A stretch of DNA of 51,465 nt from Porticoccaceae bacterium. Its GTDB lineage: Bacteria; Pseudomonadota; Gammaproteobacteria; Pseudomonadales; Porticoccaceae. A program made the translations under genes and the position numbers. The notes beneath the pieces were generated by a model. That model made no database searches, had not been told where the DNA came from, and saw only the letters and a program-made list of their open reading frames with translations. How positions within the stretch are numbered: position 1 is the first letter of the stretch; the number at the start of each line of letters is the position of its first letter. Location: assembly GCA_018664075.1 (NCBI GenBank), contig JABJOY010000097.1, positions 1 to 51,465 of the forward strand, given 5' to 3'. Below are positions 17,609-25,263 of the stretch, in pieces.

Positions 17609-18310
17609 GTGTCCGGATTTGACAAGGTGGTAACCAGTTATGAAGAGGCTCTGGAAGGCCTCGAAGACAATATGACAATTATTTCCGGAGGTTTCGGCCT
17701 GTGCGGGATACCGGAAAACCTGATCAAAGAAATTAAACGCAAAGGCACCAAAGGATTGACCATTGCTTCCAATAATGCCGGTACAGACGGCCATGGGCTG
17801 GGCCTGCTACTGGAAGACAAGCAGATCAAAAAGATGATCTCATCCTATGTCGGCGAAAATGCTCTATTTGAAAATCAGCTGATGAGTGGGGAGCTGGAAG
17901 TCGAACTCACACCCCAGGGCACCCTAGCCGAAAAAATGCGTGCTGGCGGTGCCGGTATTCCAGCTTTTTACACTGCCACCGGCTACGGCACACCTGTGGG
18001 CGAAGGCAAGGAAGTGCGTGAATTTAATGGCCGTCATTATATTCTCGAGGAGGCCCTGAGCGGTGACTTTTCCATTGGTAAAGCATGGAAAGCTGATCGC
18101 CATGGCAATCTGATGTTCCGCAAGACAGCTCGTAACTTTAACCCCTCAGCAATTACAGCTGGCAAAATTGCTGTGGTTGAGGTGGAGGAAATTGTCGAGG
18201 TCGGCGAGCTGGATCCGGATGAGATCCATCTGCCAGGCATCTATGTCAACCGCCTGATTAAAGGAACATTTGAGAAAACCATTGAACAGCGCACCGTGCG
18301 CAGCGCATAA
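17609..18310 (+). CDS. scoA: 3-oxoacid CoA-transferase subunit A
   Basis: 233 residues. The family I CoA-transferase alpha subunit is evident from [18 protein letters not shown] (G-G-F-G-L-x-G-I-P motif), [15 protein letters not shown] and [27 protein letters not shown]. With the B subunit it moves CoA from succinyl-CoA to acetoacetate or a related 3-oxoacid. The start is a GTG at 17609 with CAGGAGA upstream. The two subunits are adjacent with a 12-base gap, forming an operon divergent from lysR. The symbol follows bacterial succinyl-CoA:3-ketoacid transferases; an acetate-type donor (AtoD-like) cannot be excluded. Confidence 0.9.
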   Translation: MSGFDKVVTSYEEALEGLEDNMTIISGGFGLCGIPENLIKEIKRKGTKGLTIASNNAGTDGHGLGLLLEDKQIKKMISSYVGENALFENQLMSGELEVELTPQGTLAEKMRAGGAGIPAFYTATGYGTPVGEGKEVREFNGRHYILEEALSGDFSIGKAWKADRHGNLMFRKTARNFNPSAITAGKIAVVEVEEIVEVGELDPDEIHLPGIYVNRLIKGTFEKTIEQRTVRSA

Positions 18311-18322
18311 GGAGAATTGGAT

Positions 18323-18979
18323 ATGGCTTTAACTCGAGATCAACTGGCTAAAAGGGTCGCCCAGGAATTTGAAGACGGCTACTACGTCAACCTTGGAATA
18401 GGTATCCCAACATTGGCAGCTAATTTTATCCCCGATGATATGGAGGTCATGTTGCAATCTGAAAATGGTCTGTTGGGAATGGGGCCTTTCCCTCTGGATG
18501 AAGAGGTGGATGCTGACCTAATCAATGCTGGCAAGCAGACAGTCACCATGGTTAAAGGTGCCTCTCTATTCTCTTCTGCCGAGTCTTTCGCCATGATTCG
18601 TGGCGGTCATGTAGATTTAACTGTTCTGGGTGCCTTTGAGGTGGATTGCCAGGGCAATATCGCCTCCTACATGATCCCGGGCAAACTGATTAAAGGCATG
18701 GGTGGGGCCATGGATCTGGTGGCTGGCGCTGATAATATTATTGTCACCATGACCCATGCATCCAAGTCAGGTGCCTCCAAACTGCTATCGGAATGCACAT
18801 TGCCGCTCACTGGTAAGGGCTGCATCAAACGAGTGCTCACTGATCTGGCATTGCTGGATATAGAGGGCGGTAAGTTTATTTTGCGTGAGCGGGCGCCGGG
18901 GGTCAGTGTTGAAGAGATCGCTAACCTGACTAGTGGGGAGTTGGTTATTCCGGACAATGTTCCGGAAATGGTTTTTTGA
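18323..18979 (+). CDS. scoB: 3-oxoacid CoA-transferase subunit B
   Basis: 218 residues from the ATG at 18323, which has GGAG 8 bases upstream; an in-frame TTG at 18317 is too close to that site. GYYVNLGIGIPTLAANF and the SENGLLGMGP motif, with E47 as the glutamate that forms the acyl-CoA thioester intermediate, are diagnostic of the beta subunit. GGHVDLTVLGAFEVD and GAMDLVAGA follow in the usual order. Pairs with ScoA to activate ketone bodies or short 3-oxoacids, giving acetoacetyl-CoA that a thiolase such as the one at the left edge could cleave. Confidence 0.92.
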   Translation: MALTRDQLAKRVAQEFEDGYYVNLGIGIPTLAANFIPDDMEVMLQSENGLLGMGPFPLDEEVDADLINAGKQTVTMVKGASLFSSAESFAMIRGGHVDLTVLGAFEVDCQGNIASYMIPGKLIKGMGGAMDLVAGADNIIVTMTHASKSGASKLLSECTLPLTGKGCIKRVLTDLALLDIEGGKFILRERAPGVSVEEIANLTSGELVIPDNVPEMVF

Positions 18980-19054
18980 ATGCTGGGGATAATTTAGATA
19001 GATAGCTCTTAAATAGGCTGCCTAAAAGGGTGGCCTTCTTTTGTTTGGTTTGGA

Positions 19055-19151
19055 GATGGTGGTGTTTTGGATTGGGAGAGGCTGTGCTGTTTAGGGTTGG
19101 GGCGGCCCTCTCCAGCTCTGACCGCCACAATCCAAAAAAACACCCAACATC
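19055..19151. terminator. Large imperfect hairpin between convergent genes
   Basis: The left arm at 19055-19081 (GATGGTGGTGTTTTGGATTG, then GGAGAGG) pairs imperfectly with the right arm at 19106-19151 (CCTCTCC, then CAATCCAA, an A-run, CACCC and AACATC). The stem has A- and T-runs on both sides and lies between the ends of scoB and the oppositely oriented aldolase gene. It could act as a bidirectional terminator; a degenerate repeat element is the alternative. Confidence 0.4.
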
Positions 19152-19162
19152 CCAATAGATAG

Positions 19163-19897
19163 CTAAAGCCGGTAATCCGACTCAGACTGATCCAGAATCA
19201 GCTTCAACTGCTCAAAATGACGTCTGGCACTATCCCCATACTGTTCCCACTGCACAGCAGTTTTCTCAGCCACAACCTCAGATAAAATATTGAGCGGCAT
19301 GCCTGTCTGCAAAGCCCGAATATAGGTTTCCGCCGAACGCTCAAAATAAAATAATCGGTTAAAAGCATCCGCTACCGAAGAGCCTAAAACCAATACCCCA
19401 TGATTGCCCATCAGCATGACCTTTTTATCCGGATCATCAAGCATTGCAGCACAGCGTTCACCCTGGTCAGCAAATGCCATGCCGTCAAATTCCTTATCCA
19501 GTACCAGCCGGTTATGAAACTGGGCCGTATTTTGATCGATGGCTGGCAATCTGGGATCCTCCAGACAAGCCAAGACTGTGGCAAACATTGAATGGGTATG
19601 CAGCACGCAACGAGCATGGGGGCAGAAGCGATGGATCGCACCATGCAGCCCCCAGGCTGTGGGGTCAGGGGCATCAGGCTGGGACATGGTGTCCGGATTG
19701 TTGGCGTCCAACAGAAGCAGCTCACTGGCCTTGATCAACGAAAAATGCCGCTGGTTGGGGTTGATCAAAAACTGACTGCCATCGGTATTTACTGCAACAG
19801 AAAAATGGTTAGCCACCCCTTCATGGTACTTCAAGCGCACCGCCCACCTGAACGCCGCGGCTAGATCAATCCGTTGAGTCTGTATCGAATCTAACAT
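19163..19897 (-). CDS. Class II aldolase/adducin family protein
   Basis: 244 residues, one aldolase-II domain. HEGVANHFSVAV, the INPNQRHFSLIKASELLLLD segment, the zinc-binding HTHS in CVLHTHSMFATVL and MGNHGVLVLG follow the family order. Relatives include fuculose-phosphate and ribulose-phosphate aldolases and epimerases, but this longer group, frequent in marine proteobacteria, has no known substrate. The gene lies alone, convergent with the CoA-transferase and divergent from the BCCT carrier 88 bases away. The start ATG is at 19895-19897. Confidence 0.8.
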   Translation of the reverse strand: MLDSIQTQRIDLAAAFRWAVRLKYHEGVANHFSVAVNTDGSQFLINPNQRHFSLIKASELLLLDANNPDTMSQPDAPDPTAWGLHGAIHRFCPHARCVLHTHSMFATVLACLEDPRLPAIDQNTAQFHNRLVLDKEFDGMAFADQGERCAAMLDDPDKKVMLMGNHGVLVLGSSVADAFNRLFYFERSAETYIRALQTGMPLNILSEVVAEKTAVQWEQYGDSARRHFEQLKLILDQSESDYRL

Positions 19898-19985
19898 AAC
19901 AATAGCCCAGTGTTTTGCCCTGCCTTTAAGAAGTAAGGCCCGACATTGTGTTACCCTGCTGTGATACTAATAACAATAAACATCT

Positions 19986-21578
19986 ATGAGTGTCCAAGCC
20001 AGCAAAAAAAACAACCAGCCCGAAGTTGATTGGGCAATCTTTGTTCCAGCAGTAATCATTGTTCTTGTCTGCGCCATACCATTAATGCTTTTTCCCGACA
20101 GCGCAGCCCAATTGCTGGTCGATGGGCGCAAAGCCATTATGAGTAACTTCCTGTGGCTATATCTATCGGTGGCCATCGCCGCTGTAATGTTTTGTCTGTG
20201 GCTGGCTTTTGGTCCCTATGCCCATGTAAAACTGGGTGCCGCTGATGAACCCCCAGAGTATTCTGATGCCCATTGGGTAGCCATGATGTTTACTGCGGCC
20301 ATTGGTGCTGGAGTAATAGCCTGGGGCTTTGCCGAGCCAATTTATTACCTGCAAACACCGCCCATGGGCATTGAGCCAGGCTCGCCCAAGTCTTTTGAAT
20401 GGGCTCATATGTACCCATTGTTCCACTGGGGCGTTATGGGTTGGGCGATCTATGCGGTGCCCGCTGTGCCCATCGCTTATATGCTCTATGTAAAGCGTTA
20501 TCGCACCCTGCGTATTAGCAGCGCCTGCGATGGCGTGCTGCCAGCAAAGGGCCGCAGCCAAATTAAAACCCTGATCGATATCTTTATTGTGCTAGGTATT
20601 GTCGGCGGTGTCGCCACCTCATTGGGGCTCGGTGTGCCGCTTTTATCAGCCATGCTCGCCACCCTGTTTGATATTCCCGACAGTATGCTGATCAAAATGG
20701 CGGTGCTCTGTGTGTGGACCTTATTGTTTGGTGCCAGTGTCTACCGGGGGCTCAAGTCGGGCATCAAGGTGCTGGCGGATATCAATATTGCTCTGGCCCT
20801 GGTGGCTATTGTCTTTGTTCTATTGGCCGGGCCCGGAATTTTTATTTTGGACCTGACCGTCAATAGCATTGGCTTGATGTTTGGCAACTTTATTAGCGCC
20901 GCCACCTGGACTGACCCCATTGCGAATGGCTCTTTCCCGGAAGACTGGACCGGATTTTACTGGGCCTGGTGGCTGGCCTATACGGGCATGATCGGGCTGT
21001 TTTTTGCGCGCATTTCCCGCGGCCGCACCATTCGCCAGATGGTGCTGGGAGTGATCGGCTGGGGCTGTCTGGGAACCTGGCTATTTATGGCGGTAATGGG
21101 CGGCTATTCTCTGCACCTGCAGACTACCGGCAGCTTGGCAGTGCAGGAGATTCTCTCTACTCAGGGTATGTCGTTTGTTAATGCACTGGTTATTCAAAGT
21201 ATGCCTCTGGGGAAATTTACGTTGGCAGTGTTTACATTGCTGTCGATTATCTTCTATGCCACCAGCATTGATTCAGCGGCCTATGTGCTGTCCAGTATCT
21301 GTGCCAGAAACCTGCCTGCAGATGCTGAACCCAAGCGCTGGAATCGTCTGGCTTGGGCTGTTTTGCTGGCCCTTATAACTGCCGGAATACTGCAGTCCGG
21401 GGCACTGGATACAGTCATGTCTATGACCGTGCTCAGCTCTGTGCCATTGGTGCCTATTATGATTTTGCTCTGCGTTTCTCTGGTGCGCTGGTTAAATCAG
21501 GACTTTGGCCATCTGGTCAGCGCGAAAACATTGGTTATGCCTGCTGATAACTCTCATTCAAAAATCACCGACAATTAA
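19986..21578 (+). CDS. BCCT family transporter (betaine/carnitine/choline type)
   Basis: 530 residues and about twelve membrane segments. AAIGAGVIAWGFAEPIYY near residue 100, LFHWGVMGWAIYAVPAVPIAY, and the tryptophan-rich FYWAWWLAYTGMIGLFFARISRGRT of the substrate pocket define the betaine-carnitine-choline transporter family. The YWAWWLAY box contains the aromatic cage for a quaternary ammonium or sulfonium group. Glycine betaine, carnitine, choline or DMSP are all possible. The ribosome binding site is poor. It is followed after 21 bases by the BASS carrier, so the two carriers probably form an operon. Confidence 0.9.
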   Translation: MSVQASKKNNQPEVDWAIFVPAVIIVLVCAIPLMLFPDSAAQLLVDGRKAIMSNFLWLYLSVAIAAVMFCLWLAFGPYAHVKLGAADEPPEYSDAHWVAMMFTAAIGAGVIAWGFAEPIYYLQTPPMGIEPGSPKSFEWAHMYPLFHWGVMGWAIYAVPAVPIAYMLYVKRYRTLRISSACDGVLPAKGRSQIKTLIDIFIVLGIVGGVATSLGLGVPLLSAMLATLFDIPDSMLIKMAVLCVWTLLFGASVYRGLKSGIKVLADINIALALVAIVFVLLAGPGIFILDLTVNSIGLMFGNFISAATWTDPIANGSFPEDWTGFYWAWWLAYTGMIGLFFARISRGRTIRQMVLGVIGWGCLGTWLFMAVMGGYSLHLQTTGSLAVQEILSTQGMSFVNALVIQSMPLGKFTLAVFTLLSIIFYATSIDSAAYVLSSICARNLPADAEPKRWNRLAWAVLLALITAGILQSGALDTVMSMTVLSSVPLVPIMILLCVSLVRWLNQDFGHLVSAKTLVMPADNSHSKITDN

Positions 21579-21599
21579 AACAGGTAACGGGGAGACATC

Positions 21600-22511
21600 A
21601 TGATTGGGCTGTATATCGAGTATGAATACTGGGTGGCGGCAGTACAGCTGGTACTGGCAATGCTGGGTATGGGCGCAGGCCTGCAAATCGCTGATTTTAA
21701 GAAGGTGGTTCTGCAACCCAAAGCCGCGACCGTTGGCCTGTTAATGCAGTTGGTGGTTGTGCCTCTGATTGCACTGAGCTTTATTATACTGACTGACCTG
21801 CCTGCCGGCATGGTAATTGGTATTGCCATAGTGGCTGCTATCCCCGGTGGCACGGTTTCCAATATCTTTACCTTTATGGCGCGGGGCAATGTGCCCCTTT
21901 CGATCAGCATCACTGCCCTCACATCAGTAGCCTGTCTTGTCACTACGCCGATGATTTTAGATTTTCTTATCTCCGACTATATGACCGATAGCTTTGTGAT
22001 GCCGGTACAAAAAGTCGCTATTGAAATTGGTCTTTGCCTGCTGCTGCCCCTTGCCACAGGCATGGCTTTTTTAAAACGCTTCCCTAACTATGCCAAAGAT
22101 TTTTCGGATCTCTGTGTTAAGGGCTCACTCACCGGCATTGGCATTATTGTGATCGGCTCTCTAGGTGCTGGCAGACTCAACTTTGCCAATACATCAGGCG
22201 ATGATATTGCCATGCTCTCTGCCTTTATTATTAGTCTAACCCTAGTGGGCGTATGGATGACCAAAGGCTTTGGGCTGGCTTCAGAAGATAATAGAGCCAT
22301 CGAAATGGAAGTGGTGGTGAGAAATGTCAATCTGGGCTTTCTACTCAAGGTATCACTGTTCCCAACGGTCGCAGGACAGAGCAACCCGGTGGCAGATATG
22401 GCGCTATTTACCATGTTGCTCTATGGTGCATGGCAGCTTGCTACCGGAATCTTTTTGATTTTCTGGCGGCGCAGGCAACCGACCGACCCATCATTGGCGA
22501 GCAGCCAATAA
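21600..22511 (+). CDS. Bile acid:sodium symporter (BASS) family carrier
   Basis: 303 residues, about nine to ten hydrophobic segments. AIPGGTVSNIFTFMARGNVPLSISITA, the conserved sodium-site crossover region, and the final EMEVVVRNVNLGFLL motif identify the BASS family, which couples sodium to uptake of organic anions such as bile acids, pantoate or 2-oxoacids. The physiological substrate is not predictable. Preceded by a GGGGAG ribosome binding site and close behind the BCCT gene. It converges on radA with 41 bases between and no clear terminator. Confidence 0.85.
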   Translation: MIGLYIEYEYWVAAVQLVLAMLGMGAGLQIADFKKVVLQPKAATVGLLMQLVVVPLIALSFIILTDLPAGMVIGIAIVAAIPGGTVSNIFTFMARGNVPLSISITALTSVACLVTTPMILDFLISDYMTDSFVMPVQKVAIEIGLCLLLPLATGMAFLKRFPNYAKDFSDLCVKGSLTGIGIIVIGSLGAGRLNFANTSGDDIAMLSAFIISLTLVGVWMTKGFGLASEDNRAIEMEVVVRNVNLGFLLKVSLFPTVAGQSNPVADMALFTMLLYGAWQLATGIFLIFWRRRQPTDPSLASSQ

Positions 22512-22552
22512 TAAAAGTATGCAGCAAACCTGTTAATCGACTCGAAGCAGGA

Positions 22553-23923
22553 TTAAGACAGTGCGTCGAGCGCCTCAGTAACCCTGCGCACCGGTATCAC
22601 AGTCATACCTTTGATTGGCTGCTTTGGCGCATTGCCCGCAGGTACAATCGCGCGGGTAAACCCATGTTTGGCCGCCTCTCTCAGACGCTCCTGACCATTG
22701 GCCACCGGACGAATCTCACCGGCCAATCCCACCTCGCCAAATACCACCAGATTCTGGGGCAGAGACTTATCACGGAAGCTGGAGATCACCGCCAAGATCA
22801 GTGCCAGATCTGCACTGGTCTCCAATACTTTGACCCCACCCACCACATTTACAAACACATCCTGATCGCCCACAGCAATACCGCCATGACGATGCAACAC
22901 CGCCAGTAACATCGAAAGACGGTTGTGATCCAGACCCACAGTAACCCGCCGGGGGTTGCCCAGATGGCTATCATCCACCAGTGCCTGCAACTCAACCAGC
23001 AGAGGCCGGGTGCCCTCCCACACCACCATTACCACAGAACCAGAGGAAACCTCTTCGCCGCGCTGGAGAAAAATTGCCGAGGGGTTGGCCACTTCTTTGA
23101 GGCCTTTATCGGTCATGGCAAAAACCCCAAGCTCATTAACCGCTCCAAAGCGGTTTTTATTGCTGCGCAAGGTGCGAAAATGGGAATCGCTGGAACCCTC
23201 GAGCATCAGCGAGCAGTCGATCATATGCTCCAGTACTTTGGGTCCTGCCAGAGAACCATCTTTGGTTACATGGCCCACCAGAATCAATACAGTGCCAGTC
23301 TGCTTGGCAAACTGCACCAGCATGGAGGCGCTCTCGCGCACCTGGGATACACTGCCGGGAGCCGAGGCCACATCTTCCATATGCATCACTTGAATGGAGT
23401 CCACCACCAGAATTTTAGGCCGCTTCTGCTCGGCAATTGCGCAGACAGTCTCTACCGATGTCTCCGCCATAATTTCCAATTTATCCGCGGGCAGATCCAG
23501 GCGCTTGGCGCGCATGGCCACTTGCTGGGGAGACTCCTCGCCAGTGACATACAAAGCAGTATTGTTTTCCGCCAGTTTGCACAATGTCTGCAACAGCAAG
23601 GTGCTCTTGCCGGCCCCGGGTTCACCACCCACCAAAATAGCGGAACCTGGCACTAGGCCTCCACCGAGCACCAGATCTAGCTCGCCGGTTCCTGTGCTGA
23701 TGCGGGGGATTTCATCCAGCGCTATATCCGCGAGGGTTTTTACCGCGCCATCCACAGCCCCAGCAAAACCGGGCCGTAGCACTTTGCCACCGCGGGCTGC
23801 CGGGCCCAGACGCACTTCAGACAGAGTATTCCATGCGCTGCATTCGCCGCACTGACCCTGCCATTTACGGTAGTCAGCGCCGCAGTCATTGCACACATAG
23901 GCGGATTTGGATTTTGTGGCCAA
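22553..23923 (-). CDS. radA: DNA repair protein RadA/Sms
   Basis: 456 residues, full length. The N-terminal zinc finger C11/C14/C25/C28 (YVCNDCGADYRKWQGQCGEC), Walker A GGEPGAGKST at 99-108, the RadA-specific KNRFG at 256-260 and a C-terminal Lon-protease-like domain with FGEVGLAGEIRPV are all present. RadA is a DnaB-like branch-migration motor acting in recombinational repair. The start codon is TTG at 23921-23923, with a strong AAGGAG ribosome binding site. A consensus LexA box lies 36 bases upstream of the start codon, suggesting SOS control; this is not the textbook regulation of E. coli radA. Confidence 0.95.
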   Translation of the reverse strand: MATKSKSAYVCNDCGADYRKWQGQCGECSAWNTLSEVRLGPAARGGKVLRPGFAGAVDGAVKTLADIALDEIPRISTGTGELDLVLGGGLVPGSAILVGGEPGAGKSTLLLQTLCKLAENNTALYVTGEESPQQVAMRAKRLDLPADKLEIMAETSVETVCAIAEQKRPKILVVDSIQVMHMEDVASAPGSVSQVRESASMLVQFAKQTGTVLILVGHVTKDGSLAGPKVLEHMIDCSLMLEGSSDSHFRTLRSNKNRFGAVNELGVFAMTDKGLKEVANPSAIFLQRGEEVSSGSVVMVVWEGTRPLLVELQALVDDSHLGNPRRVTVGLDHNRLSMLLAVLHRHGGIAVGDQDVFVNVVGGVKVLETSADLALILAVISSFRDKSLPQNLVVFGEVGLAGEIRPVANGQERLREAAKHGFTRAIVPAGNAPKQPIKGMTVIPVRRVTEALDALS

Positions 23924-23959
23924 AGTACTCTCCTTTTATCTACAGTTATTTAATCCCAT

Positions 23960-23979
23960 TACTGTTGTTATGTACAGTA
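23960..23979. promoter_or_regulatory. SOS box (LexA operator) between radA and the GNAT operon
   Basis: The sequence reads TACTGT-TGTTATGT-ACAGTA, a perfect match to the TACTGT-N8-ACAGTA core of the gammaproteobacterial LexA operator. The perfect inverted arms extend to eight bases (ATTACTGT / ACAGTAAT, 23958-23981). It lies in the 119-base gap between divergent radA and the GNAT gene and overlaps the rightward promoter. Confidence 0.75.
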
Positions 23980-23993
23980 ATAAAAATTATAAC
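23965..23993 (+). promoter_or_regulatory. Probable promoter of the GNAT-dehalogenase-DnaT-P run
   Basis: TTGTTA at 23965-23970 (four of six) and TATAAC at 23988-23993 (five of six) are separated by 17 bases and face right, giving a start near 24000 and a leader of about 43 bases. The -35 and part of the spacer are inside the LexA box, so bound LexA would block polymerase. Confidence 0.55.
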
Positions 23994-24042
23994 CGAGAGC
24001 TAAGATAAGCCTCCGGCAAACCCATAAAAATAATTTTGAACT

Positions 24043-24543
24043 ATGTCATTAATTATCCGTCAGGCCACAGTAGAAGACTGCCCGCTTATTCTAAAATTTA
24101 TCAGAGAGCTGGCAAATTATGAAAAACTCCTTCACGAGGTGGTGGCCGATATCGGCACGCTGGAAGAATCACTATTTGGGTATAAACCCTACGCTGAGGT
24201 AGTGATTGCCCAGTATCAGGGTCAGCCAGTTGGGTTTGCCCTGTTCTTCCATAATTACTCCACCTTTCTGGGGCGGCCAGGTCTGTATCTTGAGGATCTC
24301 TATATTCAGCCAGAGATGCGCGGTAAAGGCTTTGGCAAAACCTTGTTGGCCTATCTGGCCAACCTGGCTCTGGAGCGCAACTGTGGCAGACTGGAATGGT
24401 GGGTACTAGACTGGAATCAGCCAGCTAAAGATTTTTACCAGTCTCTGGGGGCCGAACCCATGGATGACTGGACCGTTAACCGGGTAACCGGTGAAGCACT
24501 TGGCAAACTTGCCAGCCATTATTCAGCAAAGGATCAACCATGA
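24043..24543 (+). CDS. GNAT N-acetyltransferase, SSAT/thialysine-like
   Basis: 166 residues. Typical GNAT order: IIRQATVEDCPLILKFIRELANYEK, then LYLEDLYIQPEMRGKGFGKTLLAYLA with the acetyl-CoA loop R-G-K-G-F-G, then LEWWVLDWNQPAKDFYQSLGA. The EDLYI, W-x-V-L-D-W-N and FY-x-S-L-G-A motifs match the diamine N-acetyltransferase (SSAT2) branch, whose members acetylate thialysine, polyamines or other small amines. First gene of a rightward run; its stop overlaps the start of the dehalogenase gene by four bases. The ribosome binding site is weak. Confidence 0.85.
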   Translation: MSLIIRQATVEDCPLILKFIRELANYEKLLHEVVADIGTLEESLFGYKPYAEVVIAQYQGQPVGFALFFHNYSTFLGRPGLYLEDLYIQPEMRGKGFGKTLLAYLANLALERNCGRLEWWVLDWNQPAKDFYQSLGAEPMDDWTVNRVTGEALGKLASHYSAKDQP

Positions 24544-25220
24544 GCAGCAATGACCTAAATAGCAAACGGATTCTAGTCACCCAGGCAGATACTTTTATGG
24601 GACCCACGCTCTGTGAAGTCTTTACCGAAATGGGCGCTGAGGTCATCGGCGACAATCAGCTGCTGACTGATCCAGCACTGCCCGCCAGGATTATTGAAGC
24701 TGCAGGCACTATTGATGTTCTGGTGATTAATCTGGCCGTTCCCGCCCCGTTTACCAAGCTGGAAAAAGTTGAGGACAACGAGTGGCAGTCAGTGTTTAGT
24801 GCAGTGGTTGACCCAATGCCCAGGCTGGTCAGCGCAGTACTGCCTCAGATGATTGAACGCCAGTCCGGCAAAATTCTGGTGATGGGCAGCGCCTCTGCCC
24901 TGCGCGGCATGAAGCGAGCATCCACCTATAGCGCAGCCCGCGGCGCGCAGCTGGCCTATGTGCAGGCCGCCGGTGTAGAGATGGCTCCCCATGGTATTCA
25001 GATCAATGCCATAGCCCAGAACTTTGTCGACAACCCTACATACTTCCCGGAAGAGACCAAAGCCAATCCAGCATTCCAGGACAGGCTCAAACGGGAGGTG
25101 CCACTGGGACGGCTGGTATCAATGCGTGAAGATGCCCAGTTTGCGGCCTATCTCTGCTCTGATGCGGCAGATTGCTTTGTCGGACAGGTGTTTCCTGTGA
25201 GTGGGGGCTGGGCTGTTTAA
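24540..25220 (+). CDS. Halohydrin dehalogenase (SDR-related)
   Basis: 226 residues, as in HheA-HheG enzymes. Though related to short-chain dehydrogenases, it lacks the G-x-x-x-G-x-G dinucleotide loop and has instead T14-x4-F19-x-G21 (TQADTFMG), the halide-pocket motif. The catalytic triad is S117, Y130 and R134 in the exact spacing S-x12-Y-x3-R, with arginine replacing the usual lysine. The C-terminal part (NPTYFPEE ... VPLGRLVSMREDAQFAAYL ... CFVGQVFPVSGGW) aligns by eye with HheC. Such enzymes turn vicinal halohydrins into epoxides and open epoxides with small anions. Overlaps the GNAT gene by four bases and is followed 43 bases later by the DnaT-like gene. Confidence 0.85.
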   Translation: MSSNDLNSKRILVTQADTFMGPTLCEVFTEMGAEVIGDNQLLTDPALPARIIEAAGTIDVLVINLAVPAPFTKLEKVEDNEWQSVFSAVVDPMPRLVSAVLPQMIERQSGKILVMGSASALRGMKRASTYSAARGAQLAYVQAAGVEMAPHGIQINAIAQNFVDNPTYFPEETKANPAFQDRLKREVPLGRLVSMREDAQFAAYLCSDAADCFVGQVFPVSGGWAV

Positions 25221-25263
25221 GGTTTATCTCGTCCATCAGTTGGCTTTCTGATACAGTATTCGG

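Noticed and set aside
17498-17794. N-terminal extension of the LysR protein
   Set aside because: The extra 99 residues would overlap the CoA-transferase gene and its operator, and precede a canonical LysR start with its helix-turn-helix.
24540-25220. FabG-like ketoacyl reductase
   Set aside because: The cofactor-binding glycine motif and the catalytic lysine are missing; the residues present are those of halohydrin dehalogenases.
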